A stretch of 64,000 nucleotides of DNA, from positions 2,294,001 through 2,358,000 of the forward strand of contig NZ_CP017774.1 of NCBI RefSeq assembly GCF_001857965.1. The letters are read 5' to 3'. Made by a program: the position numbers and the translations under genes. The stretch's first letter is position 1; every line of letters starts with the position of its first letter. A model generated the notes under the pieces. The model was not told the origin of the DNA and did no database searches. It saw only the letters and a program-made list of their open reading frames with translations. Positions 18,315-25,802 of the stretch are shown piece after piece. Origin of the DNA: Flavobacterium commune. GTDB taxonomy: Bacteria; Bacteroidota; Bacteroidia; Flavobacteriales; Flavobacteriaceae.

Positions 18315-19013
18315 ATGGCACAATGTACAGCTCCAAGAAATGGACACCGAACAGCAAGTGGCGCAGCCAACTGTCCAGCATGTAGTAGTAGAAGTAGTTA
18401 TAGGTCGAATTATTCCTATCCATCATATAACGATTCGTATTCTTCCAGTAGAAGCATGAATTCTTCGGGTAATTATAACGTCTCAAAAGGTAGAACTCAA
18501 AAAGCAAGATGGTCAAATTCTGGTTCATCAATCTATTATACTCAAACTGAAATTAATACTCTTACACCCATTAGAAAAGTCGTTGAACAACGAGCAGAAA
18601 AACCTGACTTAAGAGATGTTTTTCTTTGTCATGCTTGGGACGACAGAAAAGAATCTGCATTAGAGTTAAATGATTTACTAGTTGCAAACGGTGTCAGTGT
18701 TTGGTTTAGTGAAAAGGACATACCATTAGGAACTTCATTTCTTCGTGAAATTGATAAAGGATTAGCAAAATCAAAAATTGGTCTTGTTTTGGTGACCCCT
18801 AGTTTTCTTAAAAGAGTGCAAAATGAAGGTGTTGCAGATAAAGAATTATCCGTTTTGCTTGCAAGAGATCAACTTATACCTATTGTTCACAATACTACAT
18901 ATGATGATTTAAGAGATGTTAGTCCATTATTGGGGTCAAGAAATGGTTTAGACACGCAAGATGATTCTATGGAGAATATAGCAAAAAAACTAGCAGAGTT
19001 AATAACTGTTTGA
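18315..19013 (+). CDS. TIR-domain protein with N-terminal Cys/His knuckle, candidate defence effector
   Basis: A 232-residue protein. Residues 4-23 hold C-TAPRNGHRTASGAAN-CPAC, a compact Cys/His pattern that could bind zinc. Residues 24-70 are Ser/Tyr/Asn-rich linker. Residues 101-232 form a TIR domain: DVFLCHAWDD, VSVWFSEKDIPLGTSF, IGLVLVTPSFL, and DKEL with Glu177 in the position of the catalytic glutamate of NAD-degrading TIR domains. Such proteins often act in anti-phage immunity by depleting or converting NAD. No partner gene (Thoeris ThsA, SMODS cyclase, Argonaute) is visible, so it may act alone or be an orphan. It lies between REP-like repeats in an accessory island. Confidence 0.85.
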   Translation: MAQCTAPRNGHRTASGAANCPACSSRSSYRSNYSYPSYNDSYSSSRSMNSSGNYNVSKGRTQKARWSNSGSSIYYTQTEINTLTPIRKVVEQRAEKPDLRDVFLCHAWDDRKESALELNDLLVANGVSVWFSEKDIPLGTSFLREIDKGLAKSKIGLVLVTPSFLKRVQNEGVADKELSVLLARDQLIPIVHNTTYDDLRDVSPLLGSRNGLDTQDDSMENIAKKLAELITV

Positions 19014-19037
19014 ATATAAGAACTACCATTAACCCCG

Positions 19038-19188
19038 ATCTCTCGAATATATAGTATATTCTGTAAACGGATAACCCCGACCTCGAATATGCAGTAAATA
19101 TCTCGTTCAACGGATAGCCCCCTTATGGCTCGGATATGCAGTAAATATCTCGTTCAACGGATAGCGCGGTTTTGTAAACCGTGCCCGC
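19038..19188 (+). repeat. Three tandem REP-like units
   Basis: Units begin near 19038, 19079 and 19127. Units two and three share 32 identical bases (19087-19118 and 19134-19165) ending in CGTTCAACGGATAGC; the first is more diverged. The third continues into GCGGTTTTGTAAACCGTGC, a stem-loop. A fourth copy of the 24-base core lies at 20822-20845. They sit just upstream of a REP-associated transposase. Confidence 0.8.
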
Positions 19189-19239
19189 AAAGGAGAGCAA
19201 GCAATAATTTCCTTAGTTGTTTTAGTCGCCTATTGGAAT

Positions 19240-19313
19240 GGGCACAGATTACAAATCTGCGCTATCCCTCGTTAGGACTGATGGAGTATACCACAAGCGA
19301 GAGCAAGCAATAC
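19240..19313 (+). repeat. REP-like unit, upstream flank of the transposase
   Basis: It contains GGGCACAGATTACAAATCTGCGCTATCC, in which AGATT/AATCT form a short stem, followed by a GAGAGCAAGCAATA tail. A related unit lies downstream of the transposase at 19941-20020. The pair brackets the gene. Confidence 0.75.
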
Positions 19314-19319
19314 CATTTC

Positions 19320-19355
19320 AAAAAGCTACAACAATAAAACGTTGTGGCTTTTTTT
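19320..19355 (+). terminator. Intrinsic terminator just before the transposase start
   Basis: AAAAAGCTACAAC pairs with GTTGTGGCTTTTT with one G-T pair, then more T. It should shield the transposase from read-through out of the TIR/REP region. Confidence 0.8.
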
Positions 19356-19372
19356 GTATATTTAAAACAAAA

Positions 19373-19927
19373 ATGTCTACAAAATACAAAGCTACCACAA
19401 CAGATCAAGCTTATTTTATAACTATAACAGCAGTAGGCTGGATAGATGTTTTTACAAGATTGAATCAGAAATACAATATAATTAATGCTTTGCAATATTG
19501 TCAAAAAAACAAAGGATTAGAAATATATGGGTATTGTATTATGTCGAGTCATATTCATTTGCTTTGTAAAGGAACAAATGGTTTTATTTTGTCGGATATT
19601 ATGCGAGATTTTAAAAAATTCACTTCAAAGAAAATTATACAAACGATTCTAGACGAGCCTGAAAGTAGAAGAGAATGGATGTTAGATTATTTTAAAAAAT
19701 CTTGTGAACATTTAAAAAAAGAACAACAGTATAAGGTTTGGCAAGATGGTTATCATGCAGAGATTGTTGAAACAAATTGGTTTATTAAACAAAAAATGAA
19801 TTATATTCATAGTAATCCTGTAAAAGATAAAATAGTGACTCTCGCTGAAGATTATTATTTTAGTTCAGCAAGAAATTATGCTGGTTTAGATAATGATTTA
19901 GAAGTGATTTTGCTAGACTTGTTTTAA
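19373..19927 (+). CDS. REP-associated tyrosine transposase (RAYT, Y1/IS200-like)
   Basis: A 184-residue single-domain HUH transposase. The ATG at 19373 is preferred over the longer frame from 19238, because the extra 45 codons translate REP repeat and terminator sequence. It has the early strand AYFITIT, the HUH-type motif SSHIHLL (His60 and His62) and the conserved NYIHSNPV segment near the C-terminus. RAYTs are domesticated, usually single-copy transposases that move short REP palindromes rather than themselves. Related repeats on both sides (19038-19313, 19941-20020, 20808-20853) support this. Confidence 0.88.
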   Translation: MSTKYKATTTDQAYFITITAVGWIDVFTRLNQKYNIINALQYCQKNKGLEIYGYCIMSSHIHLLCKGTNGFILSDIMRDFKKFTSKKIIQTILDEPESRREWMLDYFKKSCEHLKKEQQYKVWQDGYHAEIVETNWFIKQKMNYIHSNPVKDKIVTLAEDYYFSSARNYAGLDNDLEVILLDLF

Positions 19928-19940
19928 TTGCCTATTGGAA

Positions 19941-20020
19941 CGGGCACGATTGCAAATCTGCGCTATCCTTTGTTCGAACTGACGAAGTAAACCGTGCCTA
20001 CAAACGAGATTAAGTAATGA
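19941..20020 (+). repeat. REP-like unit, downstream flank of the transposase
   Basis: It contains GGGCACGATTGCAAATCTGCGCTATCC and a tail CTACAAACGAGATTAAGTAATG, related to the unit at 19240-19313. It lies between the transposase and the DUF2461 gene. Confidence 0.75.
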
Positions 20021-20067
20021 AATTTTAAGAAGCTCCAACCTGAAAAGACAATTAAGACTTGAAACAA

Positions 20068-20109
20068 ATGAGAAAAATATTCGGACTTTTGACCTTTATA
20101 GTATTATGA
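20068..20109 (+). CDS. Minimal 13-residue hydrophobic frame overlapping the DUF2461 start
   Basis: ATG at 20068 reads MRKIFGLLTFIVL and stops at TGA 20107-20109, which overlaps the ATG at 20106 (ATGA). It looks like the first half of a signal peptide. It could be the remnant of a secreted-protein gene truncated by rearrangement next to the repeats, or a translationally coupled leader. Chance is also possible. Confidence 0.25.
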   Translation: MRKIFGLLTFIVL

Positions 20110-20768
20110 AAAGAGGATTTGAATTTCTTAAACAGATAAAAGAAAATAACAATCGGGAATGGTTTACTAAGCACAAACCAGAATACGATTTGATTGTGAA
20201 AGAAAATAAAGTTTTTTTCGAACAGATTTATTCCGAACTTCAAAAACAGGATAGTTTACAAGGAATCCATATTTTTAGAATTTACAAAGATGTTCGTTTT
20301 TCTAAAGATAAATCGCCTTATAAAACTAATTTTGGAGCTGGATATTCCCGTACAAAGCCAATGTTAAGAGGTGGTTATTATATTCATTTAGAACAAAATA
20401 ACAGTTTTGTAGGTGGAGGATTTTGGGCTCCAAATAGTGCAGATTTACTTCGTATCCGTAAAGAATTCGAAAGGGATACAACAGAAATCAAAAAGATTAC
20501 TTCCGACAATACTTTCGTAAAATACTTCGGGGAGCTTAAAGGAGAAGATGGAGTAAAAACGGCTCCAAAAGGCTTCGATAAAAATCATCCTGCAATTAAT
20601 CTGATTAAGAAAAAACAATTTGTAGTGAAGAGAGAATTTACAGATCAGGAAGTTTTATCTGATGATTTTCAGAAAGAAGTGATGGCAACATTTTTAGCAA
20701 TGAGACCTTTTTTCGATTATATGAGTGAATTACTTACTACGGATTTGAATGGAGAACCTTTATTCTAA
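20106..20768 (+). CDS. DUF2461 family protein
   Basis: A 220-residue cytoplasmic protein of the DUF2461/TIGR02453 family, recognised by FLKQIKENNNREWFTKHKPEY, FRIYKDVRFSKDKSPYKTNFG and the GGYYIHLE core. The molecular function of the family is unknown. The start codon lies only about 35 bases after the hydrophobic mini-frame start and a few residues shorter than usual for the family, so the original 5' end may have been altered by the REP element. REP sequence follows the stop within 40 bases. Confidence 0.88.
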   Translation: MKRGFEFLKQIKENNNREWFTKHKPEYDLIVKENKVFFEQIYSELQKQDSLQGIHIFRIYKDVRFSKDKSPYKTNFGAGYSRTKPMLRGGYYIHLEQNNSFVGGGFWAPNSADLLRIRKEFERDTTEIKKITSDNTFVKYFGELKGEDGVKTAPKGFDKNHPAINLIKKKQFVVKREFTDQEVLSDDFQKEVMATFLAMRPFFDYMSELLTTDLNGEPLF

Positions 20769-20807
20769 AAGGAAACGATAATAAAGCAATGTAACTGTCC
20801 CCTAATC

Positions 20808-20853
20808 GCTCGGATATCTACTAAATATCTCGTTCAACGGATAGCGGTTTTGT
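20808..20853 (+). repeat. REP-like unit, fourth copy
   Basis: The core at 20822-20845 is identical over 24 bases to the units at 19095-19118 and 19142-19165, and GCGGTTTTGTAA follows. It marks the downstream edge of the island; 20890-21040 holds nothing I can identify. Confidence 0.8.
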
Positions 20854-21041
20854 AAGACAGTGCCCCGTAAAAGTTAGCAAGCAATACAGGAGTTACTAAC
20901 TTTACATAGACAAAAAAGAAAATCCTGATACCTCCTTTACCCAAAATTCAAGATGTTGAACCTTTTGAAAACGAATTGTGCTAAAAAATAGCTGTTAAGC
21001 TATTGGTTTTTAATGGTTTAATTTTTTTATTTAAAATAATT

Positions 21042-21056
21042 CTACTAATTCTATAG
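21042..21056 (-). promoter_or_regulatory. Candidate sulfur-regulon operator, copy 2 (inverted)
   Basis: CTACTAATTCTATAG is the exact reverse complement of 9266-9280. It ends 19 bases before the -7 element of tauE, placing it over the -33 region, where a regulator could block or recruit RNA polymerase. Confidence 0.55.
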
Positions 21057-21075
21057 AGTTTGTAAAATAATTTTG

Positions 21076-21083
21076 TAGGTTTG
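21076..21083 (+). promoter_or_regulatory. Bacteroidota -7 promoter element of tauE
   Basis: TAGGTTTG matches the TAnnTTTG consensus of the Bacteroidota primary sigma factor. A clear -33 TTTG at the usual distance is absent; the operator occupies that place. Downstream, TAATCAG (21099-21105) pairs with CTGATTA (21116-21122) in the 5' leader. Confidence 0.6.
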
Positions 21084-21158
21084 CATCAAAATAAGATGTA
21101 ATCAGTGCTGTAAATCTGATTAGAAACTTTTCAATAAAAAAAACGAACAGATTAAAAA

Positions 21159-22019
21159 ATGGAGAAAATCAAATTAAAACATATTTCAGTAGTAATTGTT
21201 GCATTAAAACTGTTGTTAATAGCAGTAGTCGTTATCAAGTATTTACCCAACGCTTCCGCAGAAGATTTAACATTTAATCAAACATTTTTCTGGTTCTTGC
21301 TAGCGGGATTCTTGGCTCAAATAGTTGATGGAGCTTTAGGGATGGCCTATGGTGTTACTTCAAATTCGGTATTACTAGGTTTTGGACTTTCTCCCAGATT
21401 AGCTTCTGCAGCCGTACATACGGCAGAAGTTTTTACTACTGGTGTGTCAGGACTCTCGCATATTAAGTTTGGTAACTTTAACAAAGCATTGTTTTTAAAA
21501 TTAATAGTTCCCGGAGTTTTGAGCGCTTCAGTTGGAGCTTATTTATTAGGTTCTGTTATCGATGGGGAATATATAAAACCCTATGTTAGTCTTTATTTAG
21601 TAGTTCTGGGAGGAATTATTATTTCTAAAGCGTTTAAGAAAAATGCTGGCAAAAAAACTGATTTGAAGAAAGCACCTGTTTATGCTCTTTTTGGAGGTTT
21701 TTTAGACGCCATTGGAGGCGGAGGTTGGGGGCCAATTGTAACTTCTAATTTAATAAAAGAAGGACATACACCTAGCACGGTAATAGGAACAGTAAACACT
21801 GCCGAATTTTTTGTAACGTATTTTACCGCAGGAATTTTAATTTTTTTCACAGGAATTCAAAGTTGGCAAATTATCTTAGGGCTAATACTTGGAGGTACAT
21901 TAGCAGCACCTTTTGGAGCTTACATCGCAAAAAAGTTAGCTGTAAAAACGATGATGATAACCGTGGGAGTGTTAATTATATTGACTTCATTTTATACACT
22001 TTCAAAAGTCATTTTTTGA
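21159..22019 (+). CDS. TauE/SafE (DUF81) family sulfur-compound permease
   Basis: A 286-residue integral membrane protein with about eight hydrophobic segments. The two family repeats show LAGFLAQIVDGALGMAYGV and YALFGGFLDAIGGGGWGP. Family members export sulfite or sulfoacetate, or take up sulfur compounds; direction and substrate are not predictable here. Position directly before metY and the shared candidate operator support a role in sulfur supply, perhaps sulfate or sulfite transport. It begins about 76 bases after the promoter element. Confidence 0.9.
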   Translation: MEKIKLKHISVVIVALKLLLIAVVVIKYLPNASAEDLTFNQTFFWFLLAGFLAQIVDGALGMAYGVTSNSVLLGFGLSPRLASAAVHTAEVFTTGVSGLSHIKFGNFNKALFLKLIVPGVLSASVGAYLLGSVIDGEYIKPYVSLYLVVLGGIIISKAFKKNAGKKTDLKKAPVYALFGGFLDAIGGGGWGPIVTSNLIKEGHTPSTVIGTVNTAEFFVTYFTAGILIFFTGIQSWQIILGLILGGTLAAPFGAYIAKKLAVKTMMITVGVLIILTSFYTLSKVIF

Positions 22020-22061
22020 TGAATTAGAATTTTATTAGTACTAACTAGTTGGAGAGTAATT

Positions 22062-22076
22062 TTATAGATTAAGTAG
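22062..22076 (+). promoter_or_regulatory. Candidate sulfur-regulon operator, copy 3
   Basis: TTATAGATTAAGTAG matches 12 of 15 bases of copy 1. It overlaps or immediately precedes plausible -7 elements (TAGTTTAG at 22074 or TAGCTTG at 22079). The palindrome TTAGTACTAA lies just upstream at about 22035-22044. Confidence 0.45.
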
Positions 22077-22117
22077 TTTAGCTTGAAAATATTTTAAAAA
22101 TTAAAAACAGAACAAAG

Positions 22118-22204
22118 ATGAAAATAATAACAAAAACAATGAGACTGTGTTGTATGATGCCAATGTGCAGCACGGAAAGCTATTGCCTAAAACGGAAGAT
22201 ATAA
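22118..22204 (+). CDS. Cys/Met-rich 28-residue leader peptide of metY
   Basis: An ATG-started frame of 28 codons ending in TAA. It begins MKIITKTMRLCCMMPMC and continues to a second region with a further Cys. In all it has four Cys (11, 12, 17, 23) and five Met (1, 8, 13, 14, 16), far above normal. It is followed by a 6-bp hairpin (22205-22220) and a strong terminator (22226-22264) before metY. This is the classic layout of a transcription attenuator in which ribosome stalling at scarce Cys or Met codons permits read-through. Translation and sensing are inferred. Confidence 0.72.
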   Translation: MKIITKTMRLCCMMPMCSTESYCLKRKI

Positions 22205-22264
22205 TCATAGTTTACTATGAAATGTAAAAGTCCTTTTGGTAAGCTGTCCAAAAGGACTTTTTTT
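22205..22264 (+). terminator. Attenuator of metY: small hairpin plus 14-bp intrinsic terminator
   Basis: TCATAG (22205-22210) pairs with CTATGA (22215-22220). Then AAAAGTCCTTTTGG (22226-22239) pairs perfectly with CCAAAAGGACTTTT (22248-22261), followed by T to 22264. It lies between the leader peptide and metY, so by default it should stop transcription before metY. I found no convincing antiterminator by eye. Confidence 0.85.
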
Positions 22265-22320
22265 ATAAAGCAATTTTCAACAAGAATTAAAAAACAAAAT
22301 AGTATTAAAACATATCAATC

Positions 22321-23613
22321 ATGAGCACACAAAAATTTGAAACAAACGCATTACACGCAGGACACGACGTAACAAAAAACGCAGGAACAAGAGCTGTACC
22401 AATTTACCAAACAAGTTCTTACGTATTTAATAATTCGGAACACGCTGCCAATCTTTTTGGTTTGGCCGAAGCAGGATTTATTTACACGCGATTAAATAAT
22501 CCAACAAATGATATTTTAGAACAACGCTTAGCAAAACTCGAGGGAGGAATTGGTGCAGTGGTTACTGCTTCAGGTACATCGGCCATAGCTACGGCCTTAT
22601 TGGTTTTATTGAAAGCAGGAGATCACATCGTTGCTTCGAATAGTTTATACGGAGGAACTTATAATTTGCTGAAAGTAACCTTACCTAGATTAGGTATCAC
22701 GACCACTTTTGTAGATGCCTCTGATCCATCTAACTTTATTAACGCTGCAAAAGAAAATACAAGAGTATTTTTTGCAGAGAGTTTAGGAAATCCAAAATTA
22801 GATGTGCTGGATTTAAAGGCTATTTCGGATGTAGCGAAGCAATTTAAAGTGCCTTTTATTGTAGACAATACCGTGGCATCACCTTATTTATTAAACCCAA
22901 TTGAATACGGAGCCAATATTGTGATTCATTCATTGACCAAATATATTTCGGGTAATGGAACTTCGCTTGGAGGGGTAATTATCGATGCAGGAAATTTTGA
23001 TTGGAGCAATGGTAAATTCCCTGAATTTACCGATCCTTCTCCGGGTTATCACGGTTTAGTATACCATGAAGTATTAGGAAATGCCGCTTATATTGCAAAA
23101 GTTCGTATTGAAGGTCTTAGAGATTACGGAGCAGCCTTGAGTCCATTTAACGCTTTTCAGATTATTCAGGGATTAGAAACTTTGGCAGTTCGTGTTAAAA
23201 GACATAGTGAAAACGCATTGGCTCTTGCCCAATGGCTGGAACTTCAAAAAGAAGTGGCCTGGGTAAATTATCCGGGATTGAAGGTGAGTAAGCAATATGT
23301 TCTGGCACAAAAATATTTGCCAAAAGGACAAAGTGGTGTTTTGACCTTTGGTCTAAAAGGAGGATTTGAAGCCGCTAAAAAGCTCGCCGACAGTGTGAAA
23401 TTATTTTCTCTTTTGGCCAATATAGGGGATACCAAGTCCCTGATTATTCACCCTGCCAGTACAACACACCAGCAATTATCGGAAGAAGAGCAAATTGCTA
23501 CGGGTGTTACCAATGATTTAATTCGCCTTTCGGTAGGATTAGAAGATATAGAAGATTTAAAAACCGATTTAAAAGAGGCTTTTGCAAAGCTTCCGGTTGA
23601 AAAGTTAGTTTAG
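22321..23613 (+). CDS. metY: O-acetylhomoserine sulfhydrylase
   Basis: A 430-residue PLP enzyme of the Cys/Met metabolism family. Landmarks are FETNALHAGHDVT, the YQTSSYVF and TRLNNPT segments, HSLTKYISG with Lys207 as the PLP Schiff-base lysine, and the end segment THQQLSEEEQ/RLSVGLEDIEDL. It makes homocysteine from O-acetylhomoserine and sulfide. The length of about 430 and the insertion pattern fit MetY rather than cystathionine synthases. It is governed by the leader and attenuator directly upstream and followed by homoserine dehydrogenase. Confidence 0.94.
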   Translation: MSTQKFETNALHAGHDVTKNAGTRAVPIYQTSSYVFNNSEHAANLFGLAEAGFIYTRLNNPTNDILEQRLAKLEGGIGAVVTASGTSAIATALLVLLKAGDHIVASNSLYGGTYNLLKVTLPRLGITTTFVDASDPSNFINAAKENTRVFFAESLGNPKLDVLDLKAISDVAKQFKVPFIVDNTVASPYLLNPIEYGANIVIHSLTKYISGNGTSLGGVIIDAGNFDWSNGKFPEFTDPSPGYHGLVYHEVLGNAAYIAKVRIEGLRDYGAALSPFNAFQIIQGLETLAVRVKRHSENALALAQWLELQKEVAWVNYPGLKVSKQYVLAQKYLPKGQSGVLTFGLKGGFEAAKKLADSVKLFSLLANIGDTKSLIIHPASTTHQQLSEEEQIATGVTNDLIRLSVGLEDIEDLKTDLKEAFAKLPVEKLV

Positions 23614-23637
23614 TTTGTTTTTGGTTTTTTTTTATAG

Positions 23638-23664
23638 CTGCCCTCATTGGTTGGTTGGGGGCAG
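23638..23664 (+). terminator. Weak hairpin between metY and the homoserine dehydrogenase gene
   Basis: CTGCCC pairs with GGGCAG across a 15-base loop, followed by only three T on the plus strand. On the minus strand an A/T-rich run follows. It probably allows partial read-through. Confidence 0.4.
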
Positions 23665-23699
23665 TTTAAAAAAAACAATAAATTAGTAATAGAGAAATC

Positions 23700-24803
23700 A
23701 TGTCAGCAATACGTATAAATGTAGTCCTTTTTGGAGTTGGAAACATAGGCAGTGAACTGTTAAGTCAGGTCATTGAAAGCCAGCGATTTTTTCTTGAAAA
23801 AAGAAATATCGATTTGCGTTTTCCTGTAATTACAAATTCTACATTGGCTTTCTTTGAAAAAGAAGGCGTTAAAAATAAATGGGAAGCCGATTTTACAAAA
23901 TTGGCATTTCCGTATAAATTTCAGGACATATTGGATTATGTGAAGGAAAAGAAATTAGACAACCTGATTGCGGTAGATGCTACTGCAAGTTCTGAAATTA
24001 TTAAAAATTATATTCCGCTTATCCAAAACGGTTTTAATATTGTGGCTGCCAATAAAAAAGCCAATACCTTACATATTGAATTTTATAAAGAATTGCGTCG
24101 GGTATTAAAAAAACACGACAAGAGTTTCTTGTATGAAGCTACGGTGAGCGCAGGTTTACCGGTAATTAAAACCATTCGCGATTTGCATTTTTCAGGAGAA
24201 AAAATTACCAAAATCAGAGGGGTTTTTTCAGGCTCATTGAGTTATATTTTCAATCGGTTTTCTAATGAGGAGGAATATTTCTCTTCAATATTAAAGGATG
24301 CCGAGAAATTAGGTTTGACTGAACCGGATTCCCGCGAAGATTTGGCCGGAAATGATGTGGCACGAAAATTACTCATTTTAGCCCGCGAAATCGAAAATGA
24401 ATTTGATTTTTCGGATGTAAAAATAGTGTCTTTGTTGTTGCCTAATTTGAATGAGAATGTTTCGAAAGTTGAATACAATAGAAACAAATCCTTATTAGAC
24501 AAGCCTTTCCGATTGGCTAAACTGGCTCAGGCTGAAAATAATGTGTTGCGTTATGTGGGCGAATTGGATATTGCCAAAAAGAAATTGGATGTAAAACCGG
24601 TTTCGGTATTCAGGGATTCGGTTATTGGTCAATTAAAAGGGGCAGATAATCTGGTTGAGATATATACCAAAAGCAATGCGGAGCCTATTGTGATTCAGGG
24701 GGCAGGGGCAGGAAGACAGGTAACGGCAAGAAGTGTGCTGACGGATATTTTAGAAGTCGCGGAAAAAATTAAGATTAAAGAAACTGTTTTAGAATTGATT
24801 TAA
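23700..24803 (+). CDS. Homoserine dehydrogenase, monofunctional
   Basis: A 367-residue NAD(P)-dependent enzyme. The Rossmann motif GVGNIG is at about residues 12-17 and the catalytic domain has NIVAANKKANT, YEATVSAGLPVIKTI and RGVFSGSLSYIFN. It reduces aspartate semialdehyde to homoserine, the precursor of the MetY substrate. It lacks both an aspartokinase domain and an ACT domain, so it is a short form separate from any ThrA fusion. Its place after metY suggests a methionine-dedicated copy. Confidence 0.92.
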   Translation: MSAIRINVVLFGVGNIGSELLSQVIESQRFFLEKRNIDLRFPVITNSTLAFFEKEGVKNKWEADFTKLAFPYKFQDILDYVKEKKLDNLIAVDATASSEIIKNYIPLIQNGFNIVAANKKANTLHIEFYKELRRVLKKHDKSFLYEATVSAGLPVIKTIRDLHFSGEKITKIRGVFSGSLSYIFNRFSNEEEYFSSILKDAEKLGLTEPDSREDLAGNDVARKLLILAREIENEFDFSDVKIVSLLLPNLNENVSKVEYNRNKSLLDKPFRLAKLAQAENNVLRYVGELDIAKKKLDVKPVSVFRDSVIGQLKGADNLVEIYTKSNAEPIVIQGAGAGRQVTARSVLTDILEVAEKIKIKETVLELI

Positions 24804-24955
24804 ATGTGCGAGAGAATTTAAGAGTGTGGAGTTACTGTAGCCTGAAATTATTTTAATTAAGGTGATATGTTTTTCTTGATTATCCCACTTTTGAATACAT
24901 TTTGACCAATTCTCATTTATTCTTAGAACCTACAGATGTAAAAGACAGTTTTTAT

Positions 24956-24990
24956 AAAAAATCCCATTCGCCGCGGCGAATGGGATTTGC
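24956..24990. terminator. Bidirectional terminator between homoserine dehydrogenase and rpe
   Basis: A 26-base perfect palindrome (24961-24986), with an A-run before it and a T-rich run after it, works for both convergent genes. Confidence 0.88.
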
Positions 24991-24994
24991 TTTT

Positions 24995-25657
24995 TTATAG
25001 TGTAGTAATTTTTTTCAAATCGGCTACGGTTGCAATTGGATCAGCAGCACCAAAAACATAGCTTCCGGCTACCAGAACATCAGCTCCGGCTTCGACTAAT
25101 TGAGCGGCATTTTTATTGGTTACTCCACCGTCAATTTCGATAATGGTTGTGGCTCCTTTTTTGTTGATTAAAGCTTTTAACTTTCTGATTTTATCGTAAG
25201 TGTTTTCAATGAAAGATTGTCCTCCAAAACCAGGATTCACACTCATAATACAAACCAAGTCAATGTCATTGATAACGTCTTCCAGTAAATCAACATTAGT
25301 ATGTGGATTCAAAGCAACTCCTGCTTTCATTCCTTCAGCTTTAATAGCTTGTAGGGTTCTGTGTAAATGAGTTGTTGCTTCAAGATGAACTGTAAGTACA
25401 TCAGCACCTAATTTTTTGAAAGTAGAAATATATCTGTCCGGATCAACAATCATCAGGTGTACGTCGATGGTTTTAGTAGCATGTCTTTTGATTGCTTCCA
25501 AAACTGGCATTCCAAAAGAAATATTAGGAACAAAAACACCGTCCATGATGTCAATGTGAAACCAGTCAGCCTCACTAGTATTAATCATTTTGATATCGCG
25601 TTCTAAATTAGCAAAATCAGCAGCTAATACTGATGGAGCAATAAGTGTGTTTTTCAT
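24995..25657 (-). CDS. rpe: Ribulose-phosphate 3-epimerase
   Basis: A 220-residue TIM-barrel enzyme interconverting ribulose-5-phosphate and xylulose-5-phosphate. Family signatures are SVLAADFANLERD, WFHIDIMDGVFVPNISFG, TIDVHLMIVDP, CIMSVNPGFGGQSFI and IEIDGGVTNKNA, covering the metal ligands and phosphate site. Its length is normal. Confidence 0.97.
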   Translation of the reverse strand: MKNTLIAPSVLAADFANLERDIKMINTSEADWFHIDIMDGVFVPNISFGMPVLEAIKRHATKTIDVHLMIVDPDRYISTFKKLGADVLTVHLEATTHLHRTLQAIKAEGMKAGVALNPHTNVDLLEDVINDIDLVCIMSVNPGFGGQSFIENTYDKIRKLKALINKKGATTIIEIDGGVTNKNAAQLVEAGADVLVAGSYVFGAADPIATVADLKKITTL

Positions 25658-25753
25658 TATGGTTGTGTTGTGTGTTTAATTTTTTGCAAAGGTACAAAAT
25701 CAAATGTTTTTAATGCAATCAACTTATAAGCTTTGTTTTAGAGATGATTGTAT

Positions 25754-25784
25754 AAAAAAAACTCCAGTTTTAAGCTGGAGTTTT
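25754..25784 (-). terminator. Intrinsic terminator of rpoD
   Basis: ACTCCAG (25761-25767) pairs with CTGGAGT (25775-25781). On the minus strand the stem is followed by seven T. Confidence 0.85.
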
Positions 25785-25802
25785 AAGAGATTAATGCGAG
25801 GA

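Noticed and set aside
19087..19165. Direct repeats that could suggest a CRISPR array
   Set aside because: Only two or three units with almost no spacer, a further copy 1.6 kb away, and a RAYT transposase between them; this is a REP pattern, and no cas genes are present.
19125..19337. Open frame across the REP units
   Set aside because: It translates repeat and hairpin sequence and shows no protein-like pattern.
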